Shown here: one piece after another, positions 1-6,031 of the stretch | Numbering within the stretch: position 1 is the stretch's first letter | How the letters are laid out: every line of letters starts with the position of its first letter | From: JADJQU01 sp035490315 | Lineage (GTDB): Bacteria; Planctomycetota; UBA1135; GCA-002686595 | NCBI GenBank assembly: GCA_035490315.1 | Contig: DATHET010000003.1 | Coordinates: 1 to 9,385 of the forward strand | DNA: 9,385 nt | Direction: 5' to 3' | Translations under genes and position numbers: made by a program | Notes under the pieces: generated by a model | The model's input: only the letters and a program-made list of their open reading frames with translations | The model's database searches: none | What the model was told of the DNA's origin: nothing

Positions 1-1
1 C

Positions 2-142
2 AGCATCGGCAAGCTGGTCATGGACGACGATCTCTACGTCGAGATCCGCAAGGCCATCCTCACGATCAGCGGCGCGCTCGAGGAATACCGCGAAGCCGCC
101 CCGATCACCGCCTTCACCTCCGTCCTCTTCAGCGTCTTCTAA
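2..142 (+). CDS. MCE/MlaD-family protein, C-terminal tail (5' end outside the window)
   Basis: The reading frame starting at base 2 is open from the window edge to TAA at 140-142 and gives 46 residues. The tail contains DDDLYVEIRKA, then TISGALEEYREAAPITAF, and ends TSVLFSVF. In my knowledge of the family this is how many substrate-binding MCE-domain proteins (MlaD-like, part of phospholipid or lipid ABC transport across the envelope) end: a repeated coiled 'GxLGKLLxDDxLYxxL' segment, then an 'EEYREAAPITTFxSxxF' tail. The MCE domain itself and the membrane anchor would lie upstream and cannot be seen. The codon use is GC-rich like that of its neighbours. The gene converges with ribE across a 65-bp palindrome. 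Identity rests on a short tail, so the family call is fairly good but the exact substrate is unknown. Confidence 0.7.
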   Translation, partial: SIGKLVMDDDLYVEIRKAILTISGALEEYREAAPITAFTSVLFSVF

Positions 143-207
143 GTACCCGGTATTCCACCGCCATTTTTTACACGGCGTGTAAAAAATGGTGGTGGAATAC
201 CGGGTAC
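143..207. repeat. 65-bp near-perfect palindrome (REP-like intergenic repeat)
   Basis: The left arm 143-173 and the right arm 177-207 are 31-base inverted copies around a 3-base GGC loop. The only non-Watson-Crick position is G160 opposite T190, a G-U pair if transcribed in the plus direction. The core reads TTTTTTACAC, GGC, GTGTAAAAAA; the outer arms carry GTACCCGG and CCGGGTAC. It starts directly after the stop codon of the MCE-like gene and ends 9 bases before the ribE stop codon. The T-run lies before the loop and the A-run after it on both strands, which is the reverse of an intrinsic terminator (GC stem then U-run). It may still slow polymerase or protect mRNA 3' ends, but the arrangement fits a dispersed palindromic repeat better than a dedicated terminator. 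Confidence 0.85.
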
Positions 208-232
208 CGAGCGGGTCTACCGGGTGCCGAGC
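198..232. repeat. Imperfect 15-bp direct repeat at the ribE 3' end
   Basis: TACCGGGTACCGAGC at 198-212 is followed 20 bases on by TACCGGGTGCCGAGC at 218-232, with 14 of 15 positions identical. The first copy is the outer end of the palindrome right arm plus flank. The second copy lies inside ribE and encodes its last residues (LGTR and the stop, read on the minus strand). The palindrome end and the gene end therefore share sequence, which could mean slippage duplication or placement of the repeat on a matching target. Confidence 0.7.
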
Positions 233-819
233 AGCTTCTCGATCCACTTGCCGATCTGGTCGGCCTCGAGGTTGACGCGTTGGCCGGGGCGGGCGGAGCC
301 GAGGCTGGTCGCGGTGAGCGTGGTCGGAATTACGGCGACGGTGAATTCGCCGCGCTGGGGCGCAACGACGGTCAAGGAGATGCCGTCGATGGCGACGCTG
401 CCCTTGTCGATCAGGTAGCGCTCGACGGCGGGCGGCGCGCGGAAATGCAGGACGCGGCCGCCGTCTTTCGAATCGGCCTGGCCGAGCAACTCGCCCGTGG
501 CATCGACGTGGGCCGAGACGAGGTGACCGCCGAGGCGATCGGCGAGCTTGACGCTGCGCTCGAGGTTGAGCGGCCGGCCGGCCTCGAGCTCGCCGAACCA
601 GGTGCGCGCGAGGGTCTCGGCCGATAGGTCGAAAATCAGCTCGCCCTCGACTTCCGTCGCGACGGTCAGGCAGCAACCGCTGACCGCGATGCTCTCCCCC
701 GCCTGGACCGGGTCCGCGCGATCGCTGCGCCAGGGATTCGCGAGGGCCAGGCGCATCCCGCTGCCCAGGCGTTCGACTCGCGAGCAGGGGACGCAGTGCG
801 AGATCAGGCCGGTGAACAT
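217..819 (-). CDS. ribE: Riboflavin synthase, alpha-chain type
   Basis: This encodes a 200-residue cytosolic enzyme that dismutates two 6,7-dimethyl-8-ribityllumazine molecules to riboflavin and a pyrimidine, the last step of riboflavin synthesis. The two lumazine-binding beta-barrel repeats are visible. Repeat 1 starts MFTGLI and has GESIAVSGCCLTV (41-53), DLSAETLART (64-73) and NLERS (85-89). Repeat 2 has GGHLVSAHVDATG (97-109), KGSVAIDGISLTV (139-151), IPTTLTATSLG (164-174) and NLEADQIGKW (183-192). The usual GHVDGTG is AHVDATG here. Length is normal. The ATG at 819 is chosen because MFTGLI is the family N-terminus; the open frame continues upstream across the gap and antisense to trmD, but that part is non-homologous. 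A GGAGG (complement of 838-842) lies 18 bases before the ATG, too far for a good ribosome site. No other rib gene is adjacent. It is divergent from trmD. Some species call this gene ribC or ribE. Confidence 0.95.
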   Translation of the reverse strand: MFTGLISHCVPCSRVERLGSGMRLALANPWRSDRADPVQAGESIAVSGCCLTVATEVEGELIFDLSAETLARTWFGELEAGRPLNLERSVKLADRLGGHLVSAHVDATGELLGQADSKDGGRVLHFRAPPAVERYLIDKGSVAIDGISLTVVAPQRGEFTVAVIPTTLTATSLGSARPGQRVNLEADQIGKWIEKLLGTR

Positions 820-893
820 GGGAAGCGGGCCTGGGATCCTCCGCGCGGGCAGGCGCGGGAGCAAGTCCACACCCCGTCCGGGAGCCCAAATCC

Positions 894-922
894 TTGACGC
901 GTCGGGGGGCCAGCCGTACCCT
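894..922 (+). promoter_or_regulatory. Sigma70-like promoter for trmD and the genes downstream
   Basis: TTGACG at 894-899 matches the -35 consensus at 5 of 6 positions. After exactly 17 bases comes TACCCT at 917-922, a -10 with the key T, A and final T. A start near 929 would leave a leader of about 20 bases before the GTG of trmD. It lies in the 129-base divergent gap between ribE and trmD. I did not find a convincing promoter for ribE on the opposite strand. This call is by pattern only. Confidence 0.45.
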
Positions 923-948
923 GCTGGGCCTTTCAACTGGGGGGCAAC

Positions 949-1647
949 GTGCCGCTCTTTGTCATCCTGACCTTGTTTCCCGACGCCGTCGAGGCGTACG
1001 CCCGGGAGAGCATTCTCGGCCTCGCCCAGGACAAGGGTCTGGTCAAGATCCTGCCTGTCGACCTGCGCGATTTCACGCGCGATCGCCACCGCACGGTCGA
1101 CGACCGGCCTTTTGGCGGCGGACCCGGCATGCTGCTCAAGCCCGAGCCCATCGTCGAGGCCGTCGAATGGCTCGAGGCGCGCCACGGAGTCTTCCGCAAG
1201 TTCGCCCTCTGCCCTTCCGGCCCGGTTTTCCGTCAAGCGACGGCCCGCGACCTGGCTGGCGAAGAGCGCCTCTTGTTCCTCTGCGGCCGCTACGAAGGCT
1301 TCGACGAGCGCGTCCGCCGCCTGGTGGCCTTCGAGGACCTCTCGCTCGGTGATTTCGTCCTGTCCGGCGGCGAGCTCGCCGCCCTGGCGATCACCGAAGC
1401 GGTTGCGCGGCTCCTGCCCGGCGTCCTCGGCCACGAAGAATCCTCCCTCCAGGAGTCCTTCCGGCACGACGACCAGCTCGACTGCCCGCATTACACGCGA
1501 CCCAGGCAGTGGCGCGGACTCGAGGTCCCCGAAGTGCTCCTCAACGGCGATCACTCGGCCATCGAACAATGGCGCCTGCATGCCGCGCGCGAAAAAACCG
1601 CGCTGCGCGGCCAGGGCGCTTTCCCCGACAACTCAATCCTTCACTAG
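949..1647 (+). CDS. trmD: tRNA (guanine-N1-)-methyltransferase TrmD
   Basis: TrmD uses S-adenosylmethionine to methylate G37 next to the anticodon of tRNAs read in CNN and related codon boxes, preventing +1 frameshifting. It is an essential SPOUT-class dimer with a trefoil knot. The 232-residue product shows the family motifs in order: LTLFP (7-11), DDRPFGGGPGM (51-61), the knot segment LCGRYEGFDERV (111-122), LSLGDFVLSGGELAALAITE (131-150), and LDCPHYTRP (177-185), whose Asp178 should be the catalytic base, then VPEVLLNGDH (193-202). It is a little shorter than the E. coli enzyme (255) but looks complete. The start is GTG at 949, because the protein begins at the usual position (MPLFVILTLFP) and a G-rich GGGGGG run lies just upstream (939-944). 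It heads the plus-strand cluster; rimM and rpsP, its common neighbours, are not upstream here. Confidence 0.96.
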   Translation: MPLFVILTLFPDAVEAYARESILGLAQDKGLVKILPVDLRDFTRDRHRTVDDRPFGGGPGMLLKPEPIVEAVEWLEARHGVFRKFALCPSGPVFRQATARDLAGEERLLFLCGRYEGFDERVRRLVAFEDLSLGDFVLSGGELAALAITEAVARLLPGVLGHEESSLQESFRHDDQLDCPHYTRPRQWRGLEVPEVLLNGDHSAIEQWRLHAAREKTALRGQGAFPDNSILH

Positions 1648-1697
1648 ACGACTGCGCCGCCGACGGCGAGCGGTCGACCGAACCCTTTGCGAATCGC

Positions 1698-1714
1698 GGG
1701 CGCCCGTCGCGCCC
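1698..1714 (+). other. Hairpin just upstream of the rplS ribosome-binding site
   Basis: GGGCGC at 1698-1703 pairs with GCGCCC at 1709-1714 around a 5-base loop, ending 4 bases before the GGAG at 1719-1722. A second small stem, CGCCG (1655-1659) with CGGCG (1664-1668), lies earlier in the same 81-base trmD-rplS gap. Such structures could tune rplS translation, as ribosomal-protein genes are often controlled in their leaders, but in GC-rich DNA stems of this size also arise by chance. Confidence 0.3.
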
Positions 1715-1728
1715 TCCCGGAGCTCACC

Positions 1729-2160
1729 ATGCACCTGATCCAAATCATCGAGAAAGAGACTGGCAAGGCCCAGCTCCCCAAGGTCCAGGTGGGCGACTCC
1801 GTCGAGGTGCACTACCTGATCAAGGAAGGCGAGAAGGAGCGGATCCAGCTCTTCATCGGCGTCGTGATCGGGATGCGCGGCCGCGGAATCCGCAAGACGA
1901 TCACCGTGCGCCGGATCGTGCAGGGCGAAGGCGTCGAGCGCGTCTTCCCGATGCACAGCCCGCGCGTCAAGGACATCGTGACCACCCGCCGCGGCGAGAC
2001 GCGGCGCTCGAAGCTCTACTTCCTGCGCGACCGCGTCGGCAAGCGCACGCGTCTCAAGGAAGTCCTCGGCTCGCGCGCCGATCGCGACGAGCCCCAGACC
2101 GCTCCGGAACCGCCCGCGCCCGCCACCGGCAAGAACAAGGCCGAAAAGGTCACGGTCTGA
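1729..2160 (+). CDS. rplS: 50S ribosomal protein L19
   Basis: L19 sits at the interface of the 50S and 30S subunits and contributes to intersubunit bridges. The 143-residue product has the complete family core: VGDSVEVHYLIKEGEKERIQ, then FIGVVIGMRGRGIRKTITVR, VERVFPMHSPRVKDI, and TTRRGETRRSKLYFLRDRVGKRTRL. The ATG at 1729 is preceded by GGAG (1719-1722) with 6 bases of spacing, a good ribosome site, so I prefer it to an in-frame TTG at 1687 that would add 14 non-homologous residues. After the core ends (about residue 113), a tail of about 30 residues follows that is rich in Asp, Pro, Ala and Lys (PEPPAPATGKNKAEK); E. coli L19 is only 115 residues. The trmD-rplS order is widely conserved. The stop is followed after 9 bases by the MITE-like element. 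Confidence 0.96.
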   Translation: MHLIQIIEKETGKAQLPKVQVGDSVEVHYLIKEGEKERIQLFIGVVIGMRGRGIRKTITVRRIVQGEGVERVFPMHSPRVKDIVTTRRGETRRSKLYFLRDRVGKRTRLKEVLGSRADRDEPQTAPEPPAPATGKNKAEKVTV

Positions 2161-2169
2161 TCGACCGCC

Positions 2170-2192
2170 AGGAGCCCGTTGAAAAAGTCGCC
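2170..2192 (+). repeat. Left terminal inverted repeat of the MITE-like element
   Basis: This 23-base end begins AGGAGCCCGTTGAAAAAG and is the inverted copy of 2385-2407 apart from one base. It begins 9 bases after the rplS stop codon, so the element is set very close to the gene without entering it. Confidence 0.8.
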
Positions 2193-2272
2193 TACTCGGC
2201 TTCGCGCGCTTCGGCGATACCTCGTCGCGCTAGGAACGTCGTGCTCAGCGGCCCGGCAGGCCGCCTCCCACT

Positions 2273-2297
2273 GCGAAGGCTCCGCAGGAGCCTTCGC
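2273..2297 (+). repeat. Strong internal hairpin of the MITE-like element
   Basis: This is a perfect 11-bp stem, GCGAAGGCTCC with GGAGCCTTCGC, around a GCA loop. It has no T-run on either side, so it is not an ordinary intrinsic terminator, though it could block 3' exonucleases and stabilise the upstream trmD-rplS mRNA. The GGCTCC of the stem echoes the GGGCTCC of the element ends. Confidence 0.8.
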
Positions 2298-2384
2298 TAC
2301 GAGCGCTTCGCGCTCTAACGTGGGAACCCTTGCGCGCGTTCCGTCGCGCTCCTCGTCTCGCCATCCCGCGCTGTGCCTCGCTAC

Positions 2385-2407
2385 GGCGACTTTCTCAACG
2401 GGCTCCT
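2385..2407 (-). repeat. Right terminal inverted repeat of the MITE-like element
   Basis: This 23-base end finishes CAACGGGCTCCT and mirrors 2170-2192 with a single difference (a G in place of A in the A-run when read on the minus strand). It is followed by AGGTTCG, about 95 bases before the secDF start. Confidence 0.8.
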
Positions 2408-2502
2408 AGGTTCGCCGCAAGGCCGACGATCGGAGCCGGCGTCGACGGCGCTCCTTCCAAGCACTCACCCGCCAAGGTCCGCCGCCCCGGGATCTTTCCT
2501 CC

Positions 2503-5500
2503 ATGGTCGAAAACGCACGCCGATTGCTCCTGCTGATCGCCTTCATGGTGGTCGGCTCCATCCTCCTGCTCGTCGTTCCCGAGCGGCCGATCAAGCTCGG
2601 CCTCGACCTCGCCGGAGGGGTGCGTCTGGTGTACGGGCTCGACTTCGAGCAGGCCTATGCGGACGGAGCCCTCGACCGCTCCACCCCGCAGGACCAGATC
2701 ATCGATGAGACCATCGCGATCATCCGCGGCCGGATCGACCCGGAGGGCGTGCGCAACCCGACGATCCGCAAGCTCGGCTCCAACCGGATCGAGATCGCGC
2801 TGCCGCGCAGCGTCCAGGTCACCGGCAAGAACGCGCGCGGGACCACCGCGGTGGAAATCGCCGGCGAGGGCGATGCGAAGGTGCGCGACGCGATCAAGCT
2901 CGTCGCGACCGAGCCCGGCGTGCTCGAGGGCTTCCCCGGCGCCGGCGGCGTGGTCGAAGTCGGCGGCGAGAAGATCCGCTACGCCTCGCGCGTCGGCGAC
3001 CAGCTGAACATCGAGAACCGCGGCGAGGCGGGTACGTCGGTCGTGGCCCACGCGGCCGGTTCGACGGTGGTGCTGGTCAGCGACGACCAGATCGAGCGCT
3101 TGATCACCGAGCTCGGCGACATGCGCTTCTACATCGCCGCGACGGATGCCGACTTCACGGCCGCGGGCAAGGACATGGCCGCGGAGCGGCAGAAAGTCGT
3201 CGACTGGCTGACGAAACCCGAGAACGCGCAGGTCTCGATCGGGCGCTTCAACTCGCTGACCGAAGCCCAGGGAGGACCGCCGCCGCAATTCCGCTGGTAC
3301 CCGCGCCGCACCGACGAAGGTCAACAGCCGCGCCCGAGAGAAGAAACGATCATGCCGCTGGCGGTGCCGAAGGAGGAATGGACCTTCACCGGGGCCAACC
3401 TCGCCAGCGTCGCGAAGTCGCAGGACCAGGTCGGGTTCCCCGCGGTCAGCTTCCAGATGAAGCCGGACAAGGTCGGCCCCTTCGGCGACTTCACCGGCTC
3501 GCACGTCAAAGAAGGCATGGCGATCGTGCTCAACGACGAGATCGTCTCGCTCGCGACGATCAACGAGAAGCTGCCGGGGCAGGCGCAGATCTCCGGGCGC
3601 TTCACCGACCCCCAGGTCGACTCGATGGTCAAGGTGCTGCGCTCCGGCTCGCTGCAGATCAAGCCCGTGCTGCAGCAGCGCGAAGACGTCGGCGCGACCG
3701 TCGGCGAGCAGTACGTCGATCAAGGCTGGATCATGGCCTTGACCGCGATCGGGGTGATCGTGCTGTTCATGTGCGGCTACTACAAGTGGCTCGGCGTCTA
3801 CGCCTCGATCGGCCTGTTGATCAACCTCTTGATGCAGATGGGCATGCTGGTCGCTTTCCAGGCGATCCTGACCATGCCCGGCATCGCGGGGATCATCCTC
3901 GGCGTCGGCATGGCGGTCGACGCGAACATCCTGATCTTCGACCGCATGCGCGAAGAGCAGGACAGCGGCAAGAAACCATTGCAGGCGGCCAAGGCCGGCT
4001 TCGGCCACGCGATGTCGGCGATCGTCGACTCGAACGTGACGACGGTCCTGTCGGGATTGATCCTGTACTTCATCGGCACCGGCCCGATCCGCGGCTTCGC
4101 GGTGACCCTGATCATCGGCGTCTTGACGTCGATGTTCGCCGCGGTGGTGGTCGTGCGACTTCTGGTCCACTGGCACCTCGAGCGCTTCCCCAACCAACCC
4201 TTCAAGATGAAGCGCTGGCTCGCGGACGCGAATTACGACGTCATCGGCAAGACGAAGATGGCGCTGATCGCCTCGGCTGTCCTGATGGTCGCCGGCATCT
4301 CGCTGTTCATCTGGCTGGAACCGAAGCGCAAGTTCGGCATCGATTTCCTCGGCGGAGCCACGCTGCGCGTGCGCACCGAGCAGCCGGTGATCGACGAGAC
4401 GCTGCGCTCGCGCGTGCAAGGCCTCGGCGGGGAGTTCGCGTCGGCGGAAGTCGTCGGCCTGCCCGCCTCGAAAGTCGCGCCGAAAACCTTCACGCAGTTC
4501 CGCATCACCTTCAAGGCCGATCACAAGCCCGGCGAAGAGGGCGCGCAGGCCGGCAGCGAGGGCTACTTCAAGCAGCTGATCGCGCACGGGCTGGAGGACC
4601 TGCTCCAGAAGAACGAGCTCACCGTCAAGCAGACCCAGGGGACGGAGTCGAGCGCGGTCGAAGGCACGCTGTACTTCGAGTCCATGCACCCGCTGGCGGA
4701 CGTCAAATCGCGGCTCGAATCCGCGGAGCTGAAGGACGTCCAGGCCTCCTGGCGCGACGAATCGCGCAAGGACGTCGTCTCGTTCACCGCGACCACGCGG
4801 CCGGGCATCTCCGACGACGACCTGCCGACCAAGATCAAGAGCACGATCATCGGCACCACCGATTCGACGGGCAAGCCGATGCGCCTCGCGGAGCAGATCC
4901 CCGAATCGAGCATCATCGGCCGCCAGGTCGTCGACGAGCTGCGCAACTCGGCGATCATCGCCCTGGTGCTCTCCATGTTCATGACCGTGATCTACATCCG
5001 GGTGCGCTTCTCGGAGTACTCGTACGGCTTTGCCGCGGTCTCGTCCCTGATCCACGACCTGTTGTTCACCGTCGGAGCGATCTCCTTCCTGATCTGGATC
5101 CCGTTCATCCACACCGAGTTCGACATGGGCTCGATCGCGGTCTTCCTGACCATCGTCGGCTACTCGATCAACGACACGATCATCGTGTTCGACCGTATCC
5201 GCGAGAACCGGCCGCGCATGAAGGGCACGCTGGAGGAGATCGTCAACAAGTCGATCAACCAGACCTTCTCGCGGACGATCATGACCTCGGGCACGACCGT
5301 GGCGACGATCCTGATCGTGCTCCTGTTCAACCTGGGCAGCGGCAACGTCCTCGAAGGATTCGCCTTCGCGATGACCTTCGGCATCGCGACCGGAACCTTC
5401 TCGTCGATCTACATCGCTTCGCCGATCTTCATCTGGCTCGAGAAGCGCGCGATCCGTAACGACGCGTTGGAGCGCGAGCGCGAAGAGCTCGCCGCTCGCA

Positions 5501-5529
5501 ACCCGGGAAGCAAGAGTCCCGTCGCCTGA
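2503..5529 (+). CDS. secDF: Fused protein translocase subunit SecDF
   Basis: SecDF is an RND-type membrane protein that works with SecYEG and uses the proton gradient to pull preproteins out on the far side of the membrane. This 1008-residue chain holds both halves. SecD part: TM1 about 8-26, GLDLAGGVRLVYGLDF (33-48), DETIAIIRGRIDPEGVRNP (68-86), a periplasmic P1 region, then five TMs (about 408-552) with PGIAGIILGVGMAVDANILI (459-478); Asp473 should be the proton-path residue. SecF part: TM about 584-604, IDFLGGATLRV (613-623), a P4 region, and five TMs (about 816-977) with GYSINDTIIVFDRIREN (886-902) and TIMTSGTTV (925-933). P4 spans about 210 residues, roughly twice that of E. coli SecF, and P1 has an apparent inserted module at 149-192. 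The ATG at 2503 gives a proper N-terminus, but no strong ribosome site is visible. yajC is not adjacent. A LysM gene follows 13 bases later. Confidence 0.96.
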   Translation: MVENARRLLLLIAFMVVGSILLLVVPERPIKLGLDLAGGVRLVYGLDFEQAYADGALDRSTPQDQIIDETIAIIRGRIDPEGVRNPTIRKLGSNRIEIALPRSVQVTGKNARGTTAVEIAGEGDAKVRDAIKLVATEPGVLEGFPGAGGVVEVGGEKIRYASRVGDQLNIENRGEAGTSVVAHAAGSTVVLVSDDQIERLITELGDMRFYIAATDADFTAAGKDMAAERQKVVDWLTKPENAQVSIGRFNSLTEAQGGPPPQFRWYPRRTDEGQQPRPREETIMPLAVPKEEWTFTGANLASVAKSQDQVGFPAVSFQMKPDKVGPFGDFTGSHVKEGMAIVLNDEIVSLATINEKLPGQAQISGRFTDPQVDSMVKVLRSGSLQIKPVLQQREDVGATVGEQYVDQGWIMALTAIGVIVLFMCGYYKWLGVYASIGLLINLLMQMGMLVAFQAILTMPGIAGIILGVGMAVDANILIFDRMREEQDSGKKPLQAAKAGFGHAMSAIVDSNVTTVLSGLILYFIGTGPIRGFAVTLIIGVLTSMFAAVVVVRLLVHWHLERFPNQPFKMKRWLADANYDVIGKTKMALIASAVLMVAGISLFIWLEPKRKFGIDFLGGATLRVRTEQPVIDETLRSRVQGLGGEFASAEVVGLPASKVAPKTFTQFRITFKADHKPGEEGAQAGSEGYFKQLIAHGLEDLLQKNELTVKQTQGTESSAVEGTLYFESMHPLADVKSRLESAELKDVQASWRDESRKDVVSFTATTRPGISDDDLPTKIKSTIIGTTDSTGKPMRLAEQIPESSIIGRQVVDELRNSAIIALVLSMFMTVIYIRVRFSEYSYGFAAVSSLIHDLLFTVGAISFLIWIPFIHTEFDMGSIAVFLTIVGYSINDTIIVFDRIRENRPRMKGTLEEIVNKSINQTFSRTIMTSGTTVATILIVLLFNLGSGNVLEGFAFAMTFGIATGTFSSIYIASPIFIWLEKRAIRNDALEREREELAARNPGSKSPVA
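2947..3078 (+). other. Apparent small beta-module inserted in the SecD P1 region
   Basis: Residues 149-192 of SecDF read as GVVEVGGEKIRYASR, then DQLNIENRGEAGT, then SVVAHAAGSTVVLV. The spacing E-x-I-x-Y, then L, then RGxxGT, then HxxG and V matches a short beta-rich motif I know from phage tail and fibre proteins and other surface proteins (E.I.Y ... L....RG..GT....H..G..V). It is not part of E. coli-type SecD as I know it. The base composition does not differ from the rest of the gene, so the module is old or adapted. The resemblance is by eye. Confidence 0.5.
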
Positions 5530-5542
5530 GCATCCACGCGTC

Positions 5543-6031
5543 GTGCGCACCCTGATCCTGCTCCTGATCCTCGCTTGCGGATTCGGAGCGGCCGCCTTGT
5601 GGCAACAGAGTCGCCTCCAGCGACTGCGCGAGGAGCGCGCGATCGCTGGAGAGATCAGCGCCGGGAATGTCGCGCGCACGCAGAGCGGGCTGCTCGGGAA
5701 AGAAGAGGGCGTGGTGGTGATCGGCCGCCCCGCGGGAAATCCCGTGGCCGCGGCGGACGCGTCGAAAGGCGTCGAGCCGCCGGCGAACCCCGCTCAACCG
5801 CAGCCCGCTCCCGTTCCGGTGCCCGCGCCCCCGCCGGGCGACTTCGTGATGGAAGTCAGCGCCGGCCAGTCCTTGTCACAGATCGCCCACGATCACTACG
5901 GCCACGCGCCGGTCGATCTCGTGACCAAGCTCGCGAAGTACAACGGACTCGAGGACGCGAACGGCCTGCGCGCCGGGATGCAGCTCAAGCTGCCGACGCT
6001 CGAGCGCCTGGGCGTCGTGCTGAAGAAGTAG
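5543..6031 (+). CDS. Membrane-anchored LysM-domain protein
   Basis: The 162-residue product has a hydrophobic N-terminal segment (about 3-19, TLILLLILACGFGAAAL) that can act as a signal anchor or uncleaved signal. A charged stretch (21-35, QQSRLQRLREERAIA) follows, then a weakly structured region, a Pro/Ala linker (79-98, ending PVPVPAPPPG) and one C-terminal LysM domain (about 101-151: VMEVSAGQSLSQIAHDHYG, then KLAKYNGLEDANGLRAGMQL). LysM binds N-acetylglucosamine-containing glycans, typically peptidoglycan, so the protein probably sits in the inner membrane with its LysM domain outside. No catalytic domain is present. A Cys at residue 11 lies too early for a normal lipobox. The start is GTG at 5543, 13 bases after the secDF stop, with no clear ribosome site, which suggests translational coupling. 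Its specific function is not known to me. Confidence 0.85.
   Translation: MRTLILLLILACGFGAAALWQQSRLQRLREERAIAGEISAGNVARTQSGLLGKEEGVVVIGRPAGNPVAAADASKGVEPPANPAQPQPAPVPVPAPPPGDFVMEVSAGQSLSQIAHDHYGHAPVDLVTKLAKYNGLEDANGLRAGMQLKLPTLERLGVVLKK

Larger units (their letters stand above)
2170..2407. mobile_element. MITE-like element with 23-bp terminal inverted repeats
   Basis: The 342 bases between rplS and secDF hold no credible gene. They are mostly filled by a 238-bp segment whose ends, 2170-2192 and 2385-2407, are inverted copies with 22 of 23 bases matching (one A/G difference). The outer sequence is AGGAGCCCGTTGA. Inside are nested stems: GCGGCC 2248-2253 with GGCCGC 2259-2264; GCGAAGGCTCC 2273-2283 with its perfect complement 2287-2297 around GCA; GAGCGC 2301-2306 with GCGCTC 2310-2315. 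TCCCAC 2266-2271 with GTGGGA 2320-2325 and GGAACG 2233-2238 with CGTTCC 2337-2342 enclose some of these. No transposase is encoded, so it would depend on one elsewhere. A clear target duplication is not visible (CCAG on the left and CTAG on the right of the inner GAGCCC ends is the closest). The remaining 2408-2502 shows nothing distinct. Confidence 0.75.

Noticed and set aside
820..1581. In-frame upstream extension of ribE on the minus strand, giving a 454-residue frame
   Set aside because: It runs antisense through most of trmD and has no riboflavin-synthase similarity. The family N-terminus MFTGLI begins exactly at the ATG at 819.
1687..1728. Earlier TTG start for rplS
   Set aside because: It would add 14 non-homologous residues. 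The ATG at 1729 has a good GGAG site 6 bases upstream.
3378..5459. Plus-strand open frame of 693 codons in another frame of secDF
   Set aside because: It is an Arg/Asp/His-rich shadow with no recognisable motif and lies wholly inside secDF.
2395..5679. Minus-strand open frame of 1094 codons opposite secDF
   Set aside because: It is rich in Arg, Asp, His and Glu with no domain, and mirrors secDF codons. Long antisense frames are expected in GC-rich genes. The plus-strand SecDF motifs are unmistakable.
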